From assembly GCA_028274465.1 (NCBI GenBank), contig CM051455.1, positions 102,608,942-102,672,941 on the forward strand: a stretch of 64,000 nt of DNA, written 5' to 3'. The notes under the pieces were generated by a model. It was not told the origin of the DNA and made no database searches. It saw nothing but the letters and a program-made list of their open reading frames with translations. Of this stretch, positions 10,076 to 20,647 are shown piece by piece. Origin of the DNA: Plantago ovata (Eukaryota; Streptophyta; Magnoliopsida; Lamiales; Plantaginaceae). Position numbers and translations under genes: made by a program. Position 1 is the stretch's first letter; every line of letters begins with the position of its first letter.

Positions 10076-13000
10076 ATGGCTCCCAAGAGACAGTTATCCA
10101 AGTCCTCAAAATCGTCAAAGGTTGATAGTGCTGAAACACGCACTACTCCAGTGACTGCTCCGGTGACTACTCTGGCCCCAGACACAACGAAAGTTGTGTT
10201 GAAAAACGACCGAATCACTGTAAAACCTATGCCTCCGTCATATCTTGACACTGCAAAGTGTGAGATGTTGATGCAATGGGGAGGGTTTGCAAAAGAAAAG
10301 TACATTAGGTACTTTTATGAACAAGAACTTGATGACCAAAACGAAGAGGCGCTTGAGTTCATCAAGCAGCAAGGCCTCATGAACTTTATCTCTGCTCGCA
10401 CTAAGAAAGTGAGCATGATTGATACTATGGAATTCTACAACAATGCAGAAATCCAGTCCCTTACAGACAGTAATGGAGTCACTGAAAAGTGATCCTTACT
10501 TATGTTCAGAACACGCAATCGTCCTGAAATGGACTGATTTAGCGGAGATTTTTCAGATTCCAACCACTGGAACTGAAGATGACGTCACTGCTTATGACGA
10601 AGAAATTGAAGCTTTCTACAGTGACGTCAGAAATGCAAAGATGAAGAAAGGCGAGATATCTCCCGTGACTTGGACAAAGCACGTTAAGAGAAAGCATCTC
10701 TGCCATTCACTTGGTCTAGTAGCTCTGCTACTAATAAAAGTTCTTGACTCCCAAGTTGGAGGAATTGACCAAGTAGGCCTGAGAAGATGGCCATTGCTGA
10801 TGCATATCTATGAAAATAAATCGGAACTTAACTGGGCTAAGTACATTTTCAACAGGCTTGTTGATTCTGTTACTAAGTTCAAGGTAAAGGTAGAAGACAA
10901 CAAGGTCTCACCTTCCTTTCCAGTTATGTATGGAATCAAGATATGCTATATCCTTGAACATTTCAGGATTCAGCTAAGAAACCCATTGCCAATCAAGAAA
11001 TCTGTGTGCAATGTGGGAAGATCTTTCTACAAGCAGAATGTACCTAAGATTGCTGGAAAGAAAACCAAGAAGACAACAACTGCAAATGTTGTCAGCACAA
11101 GCCAGCAAGAAAGGTATACAACAGCTGCAGATGTTACCACTCAGCAACTTAGAGATGAAACTGTTGTAGATGGTGGTAACACAAATAAAACTGCTGTAGA
11201 AAATCAACAAGGTACGTGTACAACACCTGTTGCTGAAAAGGCAACAATAGATGACTCTGGGAAACTGGAGAAATCTAAAAAGAAAAAGAGGAAAGCTGAT
11301 GATGACACTCAGACTGCAACGTCATCAGCAAATCCCGTACCTAAGAGGAAATGGACAAGTAACAAAAGAAAGAAGACACTGGCTTCTCAGTCAGTCCCTA
11401 ATGTCCAAGACTCCTCAGTCAATTCCCACACAAATGCTGAAACGCATTTGCCAGTAGATGTTGCTAAGGTAATTACTGAAGCCTATGTCAACAATGTTGA
11501 AGTGTTTGCGGAAGCCTTCAACAATCAACTTAACGTTGAAAATTCTACTGAGAATATACCACAAGGCAGTGGAAATGAAATTCCTGCCCAAGTTCCAGAT
11601 ATCTACATTGTAGATAATTTGGATGATCAAACCATGGAACCAGTAAGCGACATTGCTGCTGATATGCAAAGAGAGGCACTTGCTGATGCTGGTGAAAAGA
11701 TGGTTGCTGAACAAGCAACTCATCAAGTTGCTGAAACCCAGCTTGCTAATGGACCAGTTGCTGAAATAGCAATGGTTCCAGTTCCTGAAGTTGCTGAAAC
11801 TCAAGAAGCACTATTCAAAGACGCATCTCTTGATGCTGAGAATACTGGCCCAAGTTCACCCAAGACTTCAATTGACAAAGTCCAGCTTGTACTGGAAGAT
11901 TTAAGCAAACAAATGGAGTTGGAGATTGAAGAATCATCCAACAAGTCAATTGATCTCTTCATGACAAGCAGTGAGCTTAAAGGTCAAGATGCTTCTGCTC
12001 AACTTGTCAATTCAGAGACAAGGGAGATTGCTGAAACCGCACAGCTTTCTCAGTTAGAGCAAAATCAGAAGTCTGCTGAAGAAACAGTCCCAGAAGCAGA
12101 AGAAACTGTTAATGTTGAAAGGACTGAGGCACAACCTGTCCTTCCTCAGCAGGTAGTTAATTCCACCATCAGTAAAACTTCTAATTCTGAAAATTGTTCT
12201 TTTGCTAAAATTATTCTTTCTCTACAGACTTCTCAAGATTCAAGTCAGATGGTTGCTGAAGCCTCTGCACCAGAATCAATACTCCCTGCTCAGCAGGTAG
12301 TTAATAATTTTGGTATAAAAACTCAGTTTGACAGCTTAGTACTTGTGTCTAATTTTAATTTATTTCAGGATGAACAAATGGAGGATGCTACTCAAGCTCC
12401 TCATGGAATGGAAATTGTACTACATGAGCTTGCTGACTCTCAGCAGGTAAATCATGTTTCAGATATAAACTCTAAAACAATTCTCCAAACCATTCCTGAT
12501 CTAAATAAAATTCTTTTTCAGGCTCAAAAGGAGACCACTGAAGTGGTACTCATCACTGAAGATCAGCAAGTAAGTTCTGAAGAACTTTACTTGAACTTCA
12601 AGAGGACAACTTTGTCAAGAGTTGCTAAGTCTTTCAGCAACTGGCAAAGATACAGAAGAATGGACTTCTCAGATCTTCACCTTCATCTCTCAAATGAGAA
12701 AAAGAGAACTTCACTGTTAAAGCTCGAGACATTTGTCCACTCCATCCTTCCTGAAGAAATGACATATTCTCAGCTAATGAGCTCAAATCTGATTGCTCAA
12801 ATCAGAGAGAATATGAAGGCCAAATTTAAGAGTGCCTCTCCAGCTGAACAAGCTGTGATGCTCAAAGGTCTTTTTGTTCCTGTGGTGGCTGATCCCCACA
12901 AATTAACTGAGGAAGAGGAAGTGACAAGTGTTGCTTTGTACAAGCATGTTGAGCTAGTCATTCTGACAGATGATGAAGAAGAAGAAGAAGATGAGAACAT

Positions 13001-14021
13001 TCCCACTGATCCCAGTGATGATGAAGGGAAAGATTCTAAGGACAAGAAAGATGACGATGATGACAATCAAGGTCCAAGTCCTGGTGCTGGTGGATTGAAG
13101 TTAACAGTTGCTGAAAATACTCAATCTGACAATCAGCAAGCTGAACAACAACAATCTCAGCAAGAATCTCAACCTCCTCCTGCTGCTGAAAATCAAGCAC
13201 CTGTACAAGGTGCTGATACTGAAGAAGAATACGCTAGAAAACGGGTTGCCTTGAAAAATGGCAAAAGTCCAGTTTCTGATGCCAAGGTTACTGAAGAAAA
13301 CCTTGAAGATGAGGATGAAGAAGATGAAGATTACCAACGAGCTCTACAAAACAGTCTCGTGATCCATGCAAGGCATACGCAGGATCTGGAAATTGGTGAA
13401 TCTTCAAGACCAAAATCAAAGGAAGTTCCATCCCTTCCACTTACTACTGGCGGAACTCCAGTTATTGAGTCTCAAACGTTGCCTTCAGCAACTACTCAAT
13501 TAAAACTAACTACTGGCGAAACTCCAGTAATTGAGCCCCAAACTCAATTGAAACAACTATCTACTGGTAAAACTCCAGTCGTTGAGTCTGAAGTGTTGCC
13601 ATCAGCAACCACTCAACAAAAAGGAAGTGAAGCAACTGACAAAGGCTCAAAAGTCGCTCAACTTGATGAATCTGAGGATGATGACGACTTGTCAAAAAAT
13701 GATGATGAACAATCCAAGCGAGACCCAAAAGTCGTTCAGATTCCTCCTCCTGATTACATCAATGATTTAGACGATGGTCTAAGAGCCGAATTGTTGACGC
13801 GTGATGATCAGTTTGCTTCTGAAATTAAGGTTCATTCCTTAACACCTCATTTAGTGTCGTTCCCAAGAGTTGAGGAGTTTACTCCCAGAATTCTAGCACT
13901 AAAACAAGTCCATGATGCCTGCAAAGCTGAAGATGAGGCATTGCTTGCTGAGAGCCCACTTGACATTGGAAAGATACTGGCTACAGTGCTGAGACGCACT
14001 ACAACTTTGACAATAGCTTAA
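10076..14021 (+). pseudogene. copia post-pol accessory frame 1 (about 1300 codons)
   Basis: Very long accessory frame downstream of pol, starting MAPKRQLSKSSK. It has a conserved globular block (about 10680-11010), basic lysine-rich stretches (near 11280 and 11345), many VAE repeats, and highly acidic tracts (DDEEEEEDEN near 12970, DEDEEDEDY near 13310). Three GT..AG intron-like segments lie at 12153-12227, 12297-12368 and 12447-12521. No signal peptide or membrane helix is visible, so the protein looks nuclear or chromatin-directed rather than an envelope; this is inference. Nearly open throughout, with about one interruption. A second frame follows within 50 bases. Confidence 0.6.
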
Positions 14022-14069
14022 AGAGACATCAGTCTTTATCATAAGAGCTATGAAGAAGATGTAAGTCAG

Positions 14070-15365
14070 GTGCTCAAGCTTGCAAAAACTGCTCTTGTCA
14101 AGGCTCAGAATATTATGGATGAGAAGGCCGCAACAGAGAAAAGACATGAAGAGAACATGATGAATATTCAAAAAGAGTTGGCAACAATGAACTCTGACAA
14201 ACAAGCAATCATCATGAAGTATAACAGTCTCAACACTCTTGCTGAAAATTGCAATGAGTTTTATTCTCTGCACATCACTCCGATGTTGCAATCCATGTCT
14301 AAGGGGGAAAAGAAGACTAGAAAAAGCAATCAAACCCCTCCTACTCCTGCTGCTGATGCGCCACTTCCATTAGAACCTCTTGCTGAAAGAGAGCAAAGTT
14401 CTAAAAGACAAGCAGAAACTGAGTTAAATTCAGCAAGTACTAAAAAGAGAAAAACCGCTGCTGAAACTCAAGATTTCTGTCACACTGAAAGTCATCACAA
14501 TCTGAATGAAGATGATGAAGAAGATGATGACAATCAAACAATAGCTCAAGCCATAAGAGCTAGACCCTTAACAGCCATAACTCCGTCTGGCCACTCAAGG
14601 CATTTTTCGTCTGACTCTTCAGCAAGAGATCAAGACAATGCTAAATCAAGAAGAAGAAGGCAAAGACAGGAAGAGAAAAGGCTGGCCAGCATTGCTATTG
14701 GCTCCGGCATTGAATATACTAAGACCATCAATGAGGAAACCACTCAGAATGTAATCAGAAACATTCATGGTTGCTGGATTTTAAAGCTGGAAGACTTGCT
14801 GGTAAATGAGTTCTTTCCTACAGCCATTTTGAATCAAATGTTCAAATGGATTGAGCTTAAGGTCCAAAGAAATCAAAGGGAAGAATCCCTCCCAAGAAAT
14901 GTTGCTGGGAGATGGTTGAATCTAGAGGTCCATGTAAGAAGAGTTGCCATTGGTAAAACATACAAGCAAGAACCAAATCTGATCAAACCACCTGGCATTG
15001 CTTACTACGCTGACCCGGTAACAAAGAAACCTAAGAAGAAACTTGGATTGATTCATTATGAGTACTTCTATCTCACTGCTAAGGATCAAGAAGAAGATCT
15101 TCTCTGGTTAAGAAAGATTCATCCGAGAAGCATTTTAGATACACAACTTCTCCATGCCAGCAATTGGGGCATGCATTTGTTGGTTATTAACTACATGGAA
15201 ATGAATGCTGAAAAGCATCATCATACTGCCTGCAAAAATGCAAGAATTCTTCAACTACAAGTCCGTAGGCTTCTGGAAAACTACGAGAAGGATTGTATTG
15301 AATTCACTGCACTTGCTGAGAAGAGTGTAAGAGAGATTTTGAGAAAATCCTCTGAAAGAGCTTAA
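14070..15365 (+). pseudogene. copia post-pol accessory frame 2 (431 codons)
   Basis: Open frame that follows accessory frame 1 closely. The N-terminal part is helical and charged (possible coiled coil, about residues 1-60). It is followed by a proline/alanine- and acid-rich linker with arginine-rich clusters (RRRRQRQEEKR near 14650). The C-terminal 200 residues form a compact, conserved-looking domain rich in tryptophan and aromatic residues. I do not recognise the family. It may be the C-terminal part of the same protein as frame 1. It ends 250 bases before the polypurine tract. Confidence 0.5.
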
Positions 15366-15939
15366 AGTTTTTGTTAAAGTTTTTGTTTGCTGATTCCTTG
15401 TTATCTATGTTTTCTTGTAAACTTCTGTTTGATAACTTTCAGCAATGAATTCTTTTTGACTCTTATTGGTTTTTGATTATGCAACTTACTTATGCTTACT
15501 GTTTATTTATTCAAGTATGCTTGCATTAATCATCTGATTTATTCAACATCAGAAACCTCTAAAAGGGTAACAATTAATTTAGCCATGGATTGCTAACATC
15601 AAAAAGGGAGAAATTTGTTAGGAATCTTGTAATTTTGATGAGCAATTAACCATGCTAAATTAAGAACAGTCCAGTAACTAGTACTCTTAAGGTCCATAGG
15701 AATTTAGAATTTTAAGGACATTGTAAAAGAGGAACGTTTGCTGATGACTTAGTTAGGTTTTAGATAAGTTATTTCTTTTGCGTATGATGTATTTTATTTT
15801 CTGAAAAGAAAATATCTTATTGATGCTTAGCTTTAACGAATCTTATTTTCTGAAAAGAAAATGACCTATTGAAGCATTTGCTGAAGATATATTTTATTTA
15901 TTACAAACAAATTATTGAAGCAAATAAGAAACCGGTCAG

Positions 15940-16015
15940 AATCTTGAAGACTTTTGAAGATCTGAAGATTTGAAGACTTGAAGACTTGAAGCCTTGAAGA
16001 TTGCTGAAGACTGGT
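15940..16015 (+). repeat. short tandem repeats of GAAGACTT type in the copia LTR
   Basis: About seven degenerate copies of an 8-11 base word (GAAGACTT, GAAGATCT, GAAGATTT, GAAGCCTT) in a row within the U3 part of the LTR. They lie upstream of the LTR TATA box, where enhancer repeats are common in plant copia elements. The regulatory role is inference. Confidence 0.6.
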
Positions 16016-16345
16016 AAGGCACGTGTTTACTCAGAAAGTGGAATGTTCAGCAACAGCATTGCATAAGTGAAAATCTGAAAGACAGAGTAGGTTGTGCTTG
16101 CTGAAACTGAGACTGAACACTTGCTGATAAACATATGTGACCTCTTGCTGAATGTACGAGAATTTGCGCTCCAATGATACTGTTTGAATTCTATTCAAAT
16201 GTGCATTTAATGCAAAGCTTACACACAAAGGACATGAAGACTAGAAGACAAACAAAGTCGCTGCTGAAAGTACAAAAGCAAGATAGTGACATGTTAAGGA
16301 ACAAAAGGCTTAGGATTTGAAATTCAAACGGCTCCTTACTTGCAC

Positions 16346-16353
16346 TATAAATA
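16346..16353 (+). promoter_or_regulatory. TATA box of the copia LTR promoter
   Basis: TATAAATA in the context TGCACTATAAATAGAGG, a near-ideal plant TATA box, 730 bases into the LTR. It marks the probable U3/R boundary about 30 bases downstream. Confidence 0.65.
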
Positions 16354-17259
16354 GAGGTCATCCGGCAAAGAGTTGAAGTGTGTCAACAACGTGATCAAAC
16401 TCTCACTTGTGCTTAAAAACTCACAAACCTTCAATCACTCTTACTGCCATTGATCCGTTCCAAGACTTAAAGCTTGAAAAAGCTACTTGTGAAGAAGTAG
16501 AACAAACTCGGCTAAGAAATTAGTTTAGTGTTCTTTCTTTCGAACAAGAACAAGTCTTGACACCAGAAACAATCAAACTTGTTTACTGCAAAGTATTCCA
16601 AGTTGTGTTTCTTAGATTACTTGTTGTAACTGAATAAGTTATAATTAAGTCATCTCACCCCAAAACTCTCTAACTGAAAATACACCCTTTCAGGCGTGAT
16701 ATTCAGGGGGAACTTAATCGAGCACAGTTTTGCTGATTAAAAGTACCAAGTTTGGTGGAGAACAAGGTTGAGTTCTCTAGTTTAGGTTGGAGACAAAGCA
16801 AGTGTGCTTTGGTTTCTGTTGAATCGCTTTAGATAGGAGATTGTAAGGAACCTCAATCATATCTTAGTGGATTCAGTCCTAGAAAGGACAAAGTGGATTA
16901 GTTGAGAGATTACGCCACTCTCAGATACCACTATAAAAGCGTTTGTGTGATTTACTTACTGCATTTAGCTTTCAGCAAATTATATCTGTTTGTACACAGT
17001 CACTCACTTCACTTGCTGAAATCTCTTTACTTGCTGAAAGAGCACTTATTGTTTCAAAGACTTCCGCTCTCTGATTTTAAGTATCAACAAACCAAGCTAT
17101 TGTAAAGTAACTTACGCTTGCTGAGAAAGTTAAGTATCAGCAACCTCATTACTGAAAAGTAATAAGTACTTGCTGAGAAAGTTTTTAAACGACGAAAGTT
17201 TGAAAAGACTATTCACCCCCCCCCCTCTAGTCTTTTCTTGTTGTTTAAAGGGACCAACA

Positions 17260-18196
17260 GTGATGTTGTGTGATCCTTTGTTTATAACCTATTATTCCGA
17301 ATAGGTTTGGGGAGGGGGTTACACCTTCATTAGACTTGTTTCTGTTTTTCACTTTCGTATCGTGAGTTTATTTTTCTGTTTCCGTAAATTTTGTGCTCCA
17401 ACCTATTCTTTCGAATAGGTTTGGGGAAGTCGTGTGAGTCATTTTGTTTCTCTCTTTGTTATGCTACTGCTGGCTAAAAAAAAATCAGAAAAAAAGAAAA
17501 GAAAAAATTCCAGAAAAAAAGAAAAAAAAAGAATCTGGAAAGAAAAAAAGAAAAGATCCCAAAAAAGCAAAGAAGGGTCCAAAAAAGAAAGCCAAATAGC
17601 AGTTTAGCAAAGTGTTGAGTCTTTACATTTTTGTAATATTCGTAATCGTGTTTTTCTATTTTTTATCTTTTTTGTATTGAGTGTCATCTGTTCTAGACCA
17701 CCCTCGTCTTGCCATTCAGGAAGTGGTAAATAGCTTAAGACTTTACTTAAGAGATGGGTAGAATAGGGTAGTGTTATCTTTTATAGGGAACCCTCCTTCG
17801 TTTGATGAGAGCCAGTACTGGTTCGACCTCTTTTGAGGAAAAGTCTTAACATGGTGGAACAGCAGTAAGCCCTCAGTTTCATAGGCACGGGACAACCATT
17901 CGTATCTTAGCATGCTTCATTACGTCGTCACTGACTAGGTCCAGGTAGAGAATGTTACGAGAGACTATCTTGTCTTAACATAAGTGCTTATGCGGATGTG
18001 TATAAGTCAATCGAGGTATTCTTCAACCTATATTCATGCTTTGATTTATATGGTTTTTGTTCATATGTTGTTTGATAAATTCAGTAGATTAGTTCATTTT
18101 ATTTGGCATGAAACTCCATTTTGTGTCTTGCATGTTTTTTGTATTAGAGTCTAGCTTAGTTGCTTGAGGACAAGCAAAGGTTCGGTTTGGGGAGTT
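17260..18196 (+). mobile_element. Ty3/gypsy 3' untranslated internal region, interrupted by the copia element
   Basis: Non-coding stretch between the copia 3' LTR and a gypsy LTR. It holds two copies of a hairpin (17286-17307 and 17400-17421, stem AACCTATT/AATAGGTT) each followed by TTTGGGGA, a purine-rich A/G tract (about 17466-17600), and a polypurine tract ending at 18196. The phrase GAGGACAAGCAAAGGTTCGG before the tract is typical of the 3' end of Tat/Athila-type gypsy elements. No coding domain is left here. Confidence 0.65.
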
Positions 18197-19468
18197 TGAT
18201 GAATGTGTATTTTACACTTTCATTCGAGTCTTTTTCACCTATTTTAGCTATCCTCTATGATAATTTAGCTATATTTTATTGCATTTTATTAGAATAGTGT
18301 CACGTTTCCCTTTAGATTTTATTTTACAGGTTTTGGTTGAAATTCGAGGATTTCCGGGCAATTATATTGAAGTTGACAAGGAATTGGTGTTCCAGAAGCC
18401 TATTTGGAGTATCTGAAGGTTTCCGGATAGGATTTGAAGTCTAGGGGCTGAATCTGGAGGTTAGAAGGCTACTAGAAGTCAGAAACCGAGTCCGAAAAGG
18501 GGAAGAAATCCAAAAACGCGTCGAAAACGCGGAATTCCGCGAGAAAAACCCTGGGGCGAACCGCCGCGTGCTGGGGCGAACCGCCCCGTAGTTTTTCGGG
18601 GCCTATATATAGTGCTCAGTTTTTCTCCGAAAATCATATCTTTCCAGACCTACTTTCTCACCTCTCTCTATAGTTTTAGGTAGGAACTTCCCGGGGCCTG
18701 TCCTGGGAGTTCTGTAGCTTAGGGGATACTTTTTCATAGCAGTTTGGAGCTCGTAGGATCGCAATCATCCGGAGATTGACAACCTTCGGTAACTTTGTAT
18801 CTTACAGTTTTATTCTACTTATTTTATTATATTCTTCAACATGTTTTCTTCTATGATTTCTGTTGATTGCATGCCTATCATGAGTAGCTAAACTTATCGT
18901 TGGTGGTAGTATGTGAATTCTTAGCGAAGGGAAGATAATCATGCTAATGGCTATATCGCGCATTATACTCCGTGTCATTGCTTTACTTCGTTGATCAGTT
19001 GCAACCAAAATTCTCGTATGTTGTATTAATTATTATGCACAATTGGACACTTGTCGACCATCAGACCAATTATCTTCGTAGTGTTGAATAATTACGGAAC
19101 ACATTAGGACAATCGTGATTGACTTGTCAGACCAATTATCTTCGTAGTGCTTAATATTTGCAACAGGACACTAGATTGATTCAAAGATCTCTATGCAAGA
19201 CCGAGGAATTTATGCATGATTATCGACCCGTTATCTTAAGAAGGACCATACTATCATCAATCTCCATTATCTGCTAGAAACCCCCTATTACTATCTGTTT
19301 GCTGTTTTATATGCTCTTGTTAAATAGATAAAGCTAGTTATAGTCCCGAGAGAACGACACTCGAGTCATTCTACTGCTACACTACGGTTTTCGTTGTAGT
19401 TGTGGATTGCCTTTGGCTAATTACAAATTTATTTGCTTGAATTCGGATCACGACATCCGCGTTCATCA
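18197..19468 (+). repeat. 3' LTR of a Ty3/gypsy element (1272 bp)
   Basis: Starts TGATGAATG right after the purine tract GGTTTGGGGAGTT and ends CGCGTTCATCA, so the ends are inverted repeats (TGATGAA/TTCATCA). A TATA box (18604-18611) is present. Immediately after it the MULE transposase sequence begins in mid-gene (compare 41262), which locates the insertion point exactly. The 5' end of this gypsy element is left of the window. Confidence 0.8.
18604..18611 (+). promoter_or_regulatory. TATA box of the gypsy LTR
   Basis: TATATATA in GGCCTATATATAGTGC, about 400 bases into the LTR and downstream of GC-rich repeats (GGGGCGAACCGCC occurs twice nearby, at about 18551-18585). Confidence 0.55.
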
Positions 19469-20235
19469 CTATTGATCAAGAAATATTCCATCACACCATT
19501 AATCTTTTTCTCAGTCCCAGAAAGTTTCCACTTGCACCCCATTGTGTTTCTCTTCTTACAGTACACGGACACACCTTGCTTGTTGTTCTTAGAAAAAGCA
19601 TATTTAAAGCCAAAGTGACCCGCATACTTTATTAACTCACTACGAAACTCGTCTGAACCACCAAAGAATTTATGGCCAATCCCCCTAATATTACTAGCCC
19701 AGATCTTGCTTACAAGTGGAGTAACCACCTCTAGAGGAGTAACATCAAAACGTGGTGTCATATCTTCATCAAATTCTGCCGAACCAAAATTTTGAGAACA
19801 TTCTCTGCCAACCATTGTGGCTCTACTTTTTTTACATTTTCCACTTCTAACATTCTCCTCAGACATCCATCGACTATCTACAACAACATCATTGGATGTC
19901 ATCTTCAAATCTACTACTTTGGGACATAAATTACCAATATGGTACATCATAACAACAAAATCGGCATCACAATTCATGCTTACAGCGGGGTATGTACCGA
20001 TAGAGTAGGTAAATGAAATTGCACCTTAATTTAATAGGGTCGACCACTTCATCCTAACACTACTCAATCGGTCATCATATTTTGAATGTTCATGAATGGT
20101 GATGCCAGATTGTACCTGGTTGTAGTCGACCATGAGTACGCAAATCAGCTTCTTCATATGAATACCTGCTTCTTCCGTATACGTCTCCATCATCCGCTCC
20201 AAATCGCCTAGATCAATGACTCTACCGTATACGCA
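19469..20235 (-). pseudogene. MULE transposase, N-terminal part (copy A)
   Basis: Minus-strand remains of a MuDR-type transposase. The visible protein has the N-terminal DNA-binding domain of MULE transposases: the GHKFFGGSDEFRSELIKYA start, then the Cys-rich VYCKKRNTMGCKWKL segment. It stops at the gypsy LTR junction, so the catalytic and SWIM domains are missing. Compared with copies C and D it has an in-frame TAA at 20026-20028 where they have CAA (Gln). Not functional. Confidence 0.75.
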
Positions 20236-20647
20236 AATCTCCTAGATCAATGACTCTGTAAGAATGTTTTTGAATTTTCACCCTTTTTTCATGAAGTTCA
20301 TCTGAGAGAATGAATGTTTGATGTCACTATTTATATGAAACATCTTCAGAAAGAATTTGAAATTCAAAAATCTCTGACACCTTTTCCCGGAGAGGGAATG
20401 AATCGAGCTGGGTGGGTGTGAATGAATTCCGGAGAGTGTTGGGGAGAGAGGATAAATTGTCTGAGCCATTAATACGACTAATCTTCTGTAATTAAGCCGC
20501 ACGTGCGTTTCCCTCACAAGCTGTTAAGACGGAGAGGGTGCGAAAGCGATATTTTTTTGCTTTTTGTGTTGATCAGGGTGTGAATGTGAAGATTTTTCAA
20601 AAGTGGGTGTTATTAGACAATTTTCTCAATTATATACAAGTGCCGGC
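19469..20647 (-). mobile_element. MULE copy A, right half
   Basis: Right part of a Mutator-like DNA transposon, cut on its left by the gypsy insertion. It ends in a degenerate terminal inverted repeat (about 20540-20647; GGGTGTGAATGTGAAG near 20576 mirrors the left end at 22550-22620). It is flanked on the right by CATTGATTAA (20648-20657), the same 10 bases that flank the other copies. It holds the 5' half of the transposase gene on the minus strand. Confidence 0.75.

Larger units (their letters stand above)
7052..17259 (+). mobile_element. Ty1/copia (SIRE/Maximus-like) element, right contig, with 3' LTR
   Basis: Same element as at 1-6951 but reading through to its right end. Parts: end of integrase region and RT-RNase H (7052-9172), hairpin spacer (9192-9551), TATA box (9935), two long accessory frames (10076-14021 and 14070-15365), polypurine tract (about 15601-15615) and 3' LTR (15616-17259). 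The 5' LTR is not in the window, so LTR divergence and age cannot be estimated. It is broken, with roughly half a dozen interruptions in pol. It is inserted in the gypsy element that resumes at 17260. Confidence 0.85.
15616..17259 (+). repeat. 3' LTR of the copia element (1644 bp)
   Basis: Starts TGTTAGGAAT directly after the purine tract AAAAAGGGAGAAATT and ends GGACCAACA, giving the usual TG...CA ends with TGTT/AACA terminal inverted bases. It contains a TATA box at 16346, two copies of a small palindrome (ATTTTCTGAAAAGAAAAT near 15794 and 15847), a run of about 10-bp GAAGACTT-like repeats (15940-16015), and many TTGCTGA words. The partner 5' LTR is outside the window. Confidence 0.85.

Noticed and set aside
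11415-11804. Antisense frames opposite the copia accessory gene
   Set aside because: They mirror the codon bias of the opposite strand and show no domain or promoter.
1148-12850. Two tandem copies of the copia interior
   Set aside because: The repeat is exactly centred on a 100-N placeholder gap and differs mainly by single-base length changes near it. An unmerged contig overlap is more likely.
10076-15365. Calling the accessory frames a true envelope gene
   Set aside because: No signal peptide, membrane segment or fusion-peptide-like stretch was seen. Only the position matches SIRE env-like genes.
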